Of a stretch of DNA of 10,766 nucleotides, positions 6,178 to 10,766 are shown in pieces. The notes below the pieces were generated by a model, which was not told where the DNA came from, made no database searches, and saw only the letters and a program-made list of their open reading frames with translations. This DNA is from Citricoccus sp. WCRC_4 (GTDB taxonomy: Bacteria; Actinomycetota; Actinomycetes; Actinomycetales; Micrococcaceae). Numbering within the stretch: position 1 is the stretch's first letter; every line of letters starts with the position of its first letter. Location: NCBI GenBank assembly GCA_026645375.1, contig JAPFFX010000002.1, positions 1-10,766 of the forward strand. The letters run 5' to 3'. Both the position numbers and the translations under genes were made by a program.

Positions 6178-7187
6178 AGCACCTGCTCTCCACCCAGGAC
6201 CTCTCGCTGGCCGACGCGCTGCGCATCCTCGACACGGCCGAGGAGATGTCCGCCGTCTCCGGCCGCGAGGTCAAGAAGCTGCCGGCCCTGCGCGGACGCA
6301 CCGTGGTCAACCTCTTCCTCGAGGACTCCACCCGCACCCGGATCTCGTTCGAGGCGGCCGCCAAGCGGCTGAGCGCGGACGTCATCAACTTCACCGGCAA
6401 GGGCACCTCCGTGTCCAAGGGGGAGTCCCTCAAGGACACGGTGCAGACCCTGGAGGCCATCGGCGCGGACGCGATCGTCATGCGCCACTGGGGCTCCGGT
6501 GCCGCCGCCCAGCTGGCCGGCTCCGGCTGGATCACCTCCTCCGTGGTCAACGCCGGCGACGGCACCCATGAGCACCCCACCCAGGCGCTGCTCGACGCGC
6601 TGACCCTGCGCCGTCACCTGGCCCGCCGCCACGGCACCGGCCCGCGCGGGACCGACCTGGCCGGGATGAAGGTCGTGATCGTGGGAGACATCCTGCACTC
6701 GCGCGTGGCCCGCTCCAACCTGTGGCTGCTGACCACCCTGGGAGCGGAGGTCACCCTCGCGGCGCCGCCCACGCTCGTGCCCGTGGGCGTGGAGCAGTGG
6801 CCGTGCCACGTGACCTACTCCCTGGACGAGGCCATTGCCGCCGGCCCCGACGCCGTGATGATGCTGCGCGTGCAGTCCGAGCGCATGCACGAGGCCTTCT
6901 TCCCCTCTGCCGCGGAGTACACCCGGTCCTGGGGACTGACCGATGACCGGCTCGCCCTGCTCGAGTCCGCCGGCGCCGCCGACGCCGTCATCATGCACCC
7001 CGGCCCCATGAACCGCGGGCTGGAGATCTCCGCCGCGGCCGCCGACTCCGTCCGCAACACGGCACTGGAGCAGGTGGCCAACGGCGTCTCCGTGCGCATG
7101 GCCGTGCTGTACCTCGTCCTGTCCGGCACGGACACCGCCGGCACCCCCGACCTCGTCCCCAGCGCCGCCAGGAGGCCTGAAGCGTGA
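6174..7187 (+). CDS. pyrB: Aspartate carbamoyltransferase catalytic subunit
   Basis: PyrB joins carbamoyl phosphate and L-aspartate to make N-carbamoyl-L-aspartate, the committed pyrimidine step. The 337-residue product shows the carbamoyl-phosphate motif STRTRISFE (52-60), the flexible loop SVSKGESLKDT (79-89), HPTQALLDALTL (134-145), DILHSRVARSN (172-182), LRVQSER (231-237) and HPGPMNRGLEI (275-285). These cover the expected substrate-binding residues. GTG 6174 overlaps the pyrR stop and has GGAGG (6162-6166) 7 bases upstream. No pyrI regulatory subunit is present, consistent with the unregulated actinobacterial form, in which feedback comes through PyrR and CarB. The same reading frame is open upstream to ATG 5550, but that part is out of frame with pyrR and not conserved. 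Confidence 0.97.
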   Translation: MKHLLSTQDLSLADALRILDTAEEMSAVSGREVKKLPALRGRTVVNLFLEDSTRTRISFEAAAKRLSADVINFTGKGTSVSKGESLKDTVQTLEAIGADAIVMRHWGSGAAAQLAGSGWITSSVVNAGDGTHEHPTQALLDALTLRRHLARRHGTGPRGTDLAGMKVVIVGDILHSRVARSNLWLLTTLGAEVTLAAPPTLVPVGVEQWPCHVTYSLDEAIAAGPDAVMMLRVQSERMHEAFFPSAAEYTRSWGLTDDRLALLESAGAADAVIMHPGPMNRGLEISAAAADSVRNTALEQVANGVSVRMAVLYLVLSGTDTAGTPDLVPSAARRPEA

Positions 7188-8530
7188 GCCCCACCGCACC
7201 CCGATACCTGATCACCGGCGGGACCCTGCCGGACGGCACCACGTCCGACGTCCTCATCGAGGACGGACTGCTGGCCGCCGTCGGGCCCGAGGCCCGCTCT
7301 CGCGCCGAGGCCGGCGACGGCCCGCTCGAGACGGTCGACGCCGCCGGTCGGATCGTGCTGCCGGGACTGGTCGACCTGCACACCCACCTGCGCGAACCGG
7401 GCCGGGAGGACGCCGAGACCGTGGAGACCGGGACCCGGGCCGCCGCCATGGGCGGCTTCACCTCGGTGCACGCCATGGCGAACTCGACGCCGGTCGCGGA
7501 CTCCGCGGGCGTCGTCGAGCAGGTCTGGCAGCTGGGCCGGGAGGCCGGCTGGTGTGACGTGCACCCGGTGGGTGCCGTCACCGTGGGCCTGGCGGGTGAG
7601 CGCCTCGCCGAGCTCGGTGCCATGGCCGCCTCCCGGGCCGAGGTGCGCGTCTTCTCCGACGACGGGATGTGCGTCTCCGACCCCGTGCTGATGCGCCGGG
7701 CCCTGGAGTACGTCAAGGCGTTCGACGGCGTCGTGGCCCAGCACGCGCAGGAACCCCGGCTGACCGAGGGCGCCCAGATGAACGAGGGAGAGCTGTCCTC
7801 GGTCCTGGGCCTGTCCGGCTGGCCGGCCGTCGCCGAGGAGGCCATCATCGCCCGGGACGTGCTGCTGGCCCAGCACGTCGGCTCACGGCTGCACGTGTGC
7901 CACGTCTCCACCGCCGGCTCCGTGGAGATCATCCGCTGGGCCAAGGAGCGCGGGATCGAGGTCACCGCCGAGGCCACCCCACACCACCTGCTGCTCACCG
8001 AGGAGCTGGTGCGCACCTATGACCCGGTCTTCAAGGTGAACCCGCCGCTGCGCCGCGAGGCGGACGTGATGGCCCTGCGCGAGGGCCTGGCGGACGGGAC
8101 GATCGACACGGTCGGCACCGACCACGCCCCGCACACCGCCGAGACCAAGGAATGCGAGTGGACGGTGGCGGCGATGGGCATGACCGGGCTGGAGACGGCC
8201 CTGCCCGTGGTCCAGCACGCCCTCGTGGACACCGGGCTGATGGACTGGGCGGGCGTGTCCCGGATCCTGAGCTCGACGCCGGCGCGCATCGCCCGGCTCA
8301 CGGACCAGGGCCGGATCTCGGCATCCGGGGTCTTCGAGACCGGGGCACCGGCCAACGTGACCGTCTACGACCCGCACGTCACCCGCACGGTGGATCCGGC
8401 CACCCACGCCACGCGCTCGAGGAACAGCCCGTACCGCGGCATGGAGCTGCCCGGCCAGGTCACCGACGTGTTCAACCACGGGCATCCGGTGGTGCGTGAC
8501 CGCGCCCTGGCCACGCCCCGTACCCACTAG
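7184..8530 (+). CDS. pyrC: Dihydroorotase (type I)
   Basis: PyrC reversibly cyclises N-carbamoyl-L-aspartate to dihydroorotate with a zinc centre. The 448-residue amidohydrolase shows the first metal motif DLHTHLREPG (64-73, ligands His66 and His68), FSDDG (157-161, Asp at the position that bridges metals in type I enzymes, not the carboxylated lysine of type II), AQHAQE (185-190, His187), HVCHVST (237-243, His240), ATPHHLLLTEEL (264-275) and the catalytic GTDHAPHT (311-318, Asp313). SPYRGMELPGQV (415-426) near the end is typical of the C-terminal beta domain. GTG 7184 overlaps the pyrB stop (GTGA) and has AGGAGG (7170-7175) 8 bases upstream. Type I enzymes in some bacteria form complexes with PyrB. 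That is possible but not shown here. Confidence 0.97.
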   Translation: MSPTAPRYLITGGTLPDGTTSDVLIEDGLLAAVGPEARSRAEAGDGPLETVDAAGRIVLPGLVDLHTHLREPGREDAETVETGTRAAAMGGFTSVHAMANSTPVADSAGVVEQVWQLGREAGWCDVHPVGAVTVGLAGERLAELGAMAASRAEVRVFSDDGMCVSDPVLMRRALEYVKAFDGVVAQHAQEPRLTEGAQMNEGELSSVLGLSGWPAVAEEAIIARDVLLAQHVGSRLHVCHVSTAGSVEIIRWAKERGIEVTAEATPHHLLLTEELVRTYDPVFKVNPPLRREADVMALREGLADGTIDTVGTDHAPHTAETKECEWTVAAMGMTGLETALPVVQHALVDTGLMDWAGVSRILSSTPARIARLTDQGRISASGVFETGAPANVTVYDPHVTRTVDPATHATRSRNSPYRGMELPGQVTDVFNHGHPVVRDRALATPRTH

Positions 8531-8548
8531 AGAAGGACCCTCCCAGAC

Positions 8549-9085
8549 GTGAACGACTACAGCGCCGAGTACACCCTCATCGGGACCCTGACGGTGATCG
8601 TGGTGATCGCCATCGGCGTCCTCATGTGGTGGGGCTGGCGCAACCGGAAGCGACGGCAGCAGGACATCCCCGCCCCGGTGCCGGTGCCCGCGCCCCTGCT
8701 GGAGGCGGAGCCGGTGGCCGGAGCGGACGGCATGTACGTGAACACCGTCCGGGGCCGCGACTACCTGGACCGCATCGCCGTGCACGGGCTGGGCCTGCGC
8801 ACCAACGCCCGGCTGGAGGTCCACCCCGACGGGGTGGTCGTGCTGCGCGAGGGCAGCGCGAACTTCCTCATCCCCGCCGACGACCTCCTCGAGGTCGGCC
8901 TGGACTCCGGCATGAGCGGCAAGTTCGTCGAGTCCGGCGGGCTGATCGTCATGACCTGGCTGCTGGGCGGCCAGGAGGTCACCACCGGCTTCCGCACCCG
9001 GACCGCCGCAGACCGTGACCCGCTGCGGTCCGCGCTCGAGCGCATCGTCCCCGACCACGACGGCGGCAACCGGGCCGCCGCCTGA
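8549..9085 (+). CDS. Small one-pass membrane protein with predicted PH-like domain
   Basis: A 178-residue protein of unknown function. One strongly hydrophobic segment lies at about residues 9-30 (TLIGTLTVIVVIAIGVLMWW), followed by a basic patch (RNRKRR) expected to stay in the cytoplasm. A Pro/Ala/Val-rich linker (about 40-58) leads to a cytoplasmic domain of alternating beta-strand-like stretches (such as ARLEVHPDGVVVLR and LIVMTWLLGGQEVTTGF), compatible with a PH-like fold. The same position between pyrC and carA is held by Rv1382 in M. tuberculosis, annotated there as a probable export protein, so the gene is a conserved member of the actinobacterial pyr operon. GTG 8549 follows pyrC by 18 bases, with AGAAGGA (8531-8537) 11 bases upstream. 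I see no catalytic motif. The PH-like assignment comes from recalled annotation and is tentative. Confidence 0.85.
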   Translation: MNDYSAEYTLIGTLTVIVVIAIGVLMWWGWRNRKRRQQDIPAPVPVPAPLLEAEPVAGADGMYVNTVRGRDYLDRIAVHGLGLRTNARLEVHPDGVVVLREGSANFLIPADDLLEVGLDSGMSGKFVESGGLIVMTWLLGGQEVTTGFRTRTAADRDPLRSALERIVPDHDGGNRAAA

Positions 9086-9129
9086 ACCACGACTTCCCCT
9101 CACCCCCACCAGCAGATGGAGTACCTTCC

Positions 9130-10326
<1,197 letters not shown>

Positions 10327-10332
10327 ACCCAG

Positions 10333-10766
10333 ATGCCCAAGCGCACCGATCTGCAGTCCGTCCTGGTCATCGGTTCCGGCCCGATCGTCATCGGCCAGGC
10401 CGCCGAGTTCGACTACTCCGGCACCCAGGCCATCCGCGTCCTGAAGGAGGAGGGCCTGCGCGTCGTGCTGGTCAACTCCAACCCGGCGACGATCATGACC
10501 GACCCCGAGCTGGCCGACGCCACCTACGTGGAGCCCATCACCCCCGAGGTGGTCGAGAAGATCATCGCCGTCGAGCGCCCCGACGCGCTCCTGCCGACCC
10601 TCGGCGGCCAGACCGCGCTGAACACCGCGATCGCCCTGGACGCCAACGGCGTGCTGGACAAGTACGGCGTGGAACTCATCGGCGCCAACATCGAGGCGAT
10701 CGAGCTCGGCGAGGACCGCGAGAAGTTCAAGGGCGTGGTGGAGCGCTGCGGCGCCGAGTCGGCCCG
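10333..10766 (+). CDS. carB: Carbamoyl-phosphate synthase large subunit, N-terminal part (runs off window)
   Basis: CarB makes carbamoyl phosphate from bicarbonate, ammonia delivered by CarA, and two ATP. The first 144 codons are present and open to the window end. They cover the start of the N-terminal carboxyphosphate half, with VLVIGSGPIVIGQAAEFDYS (10-29), VNSNPATIMTDPELADATY (47-65), PEVVEKII (71-78) and LPTLGGQTALNTA (87-99), all diagnostic of CarB. ATG 10333 gives the usual MPKRTDLQSVLVIGSG beginning. AAGGAG (10316-10321) lies 11 bases upstream, inside the end of carA. The complete gene should be about 1,100 codons, with the allosteric (UMP/ornithine-type) domain at its far end outside the window. 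Confidence 0.97.
   Translation, partial: MPKRTDLQSVLVIGSGPIVIGQAAEFDYSGTQAIRVLKEEGLRVVLVNSNPATIMTDPELADATYVEPITPEVVEKIIAVERPDALLPTLGGQTALNTAIALDANGVLDKYGVELIGANIEAIELGEDREKFKGVVERCGAESA

Overview
The window is a dense, very GC-rich (about 70% by eye) stretch of an actinobacterial chromosome. GTG starts outnumber ATG starts, third codon positions are almost all G or C, and 4-base stop/start overlaps are common. The gene order (aroE-aroC-aroK-aroB-efp-nusB, then pyrR-pyrB-pyrC-small membrane protein-carA-carB) and the protein sequences point to the Micrococcales, most likely a Micrococcaceae relative such as Arthrobacter, Kocuria, Micrococcus or Citricoccus. The genus cannot be fixed by eye.

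Layout. Bases 1-3153 are the end of a shikimate/chorismate operon on the plus strand: the last codons of a probable aroE, then aroC, aroK and aroB, with aroC/aroK and aroK/aroB overlapping by 4 bases. Bases 3154-4201 carry efp (elongation factor P) and nusB (antitermination factor). A likely promoter -10 (TAGAAT) lies between aroB and efp. On the minus strand, 4179-5402 encodes a PrsW-type intramembrane metalloprotease whose 3' end overlaps nusB by 23 bases. From about 5467 to the window end runs the de novo pyrimidine operon: a regulatory leader, pyrR, pyrB, pyrC, a small one-pass membrane protein with a predicted PH-like domain, carA and the first 144 codons of carB.

How the genes work together. 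AroK, AroB and AroC (with AroE) are steps to chorismate. CarAB makes carbamoyl phosphate, PyrB makes carbamoyl aspartate and PyrC closes it to dihydroorotate. PyrR senses UMP and feeds back on the operon.

The most informative non-coding element is just before pyrR. A PyrR-binding hairpin fits the known consensus loop, and its lower stem can pair with the whole pyrR Shine-Dalgarno sequence. This suggests translational repression of the mycobacterial kind, not terminator-based attenuation. Otherwise the region is conserved core metabolism. I see no mobile element, CRISPR array, tRNA, rRNA or defence system. No gap between genes exceeds about 150 bases.
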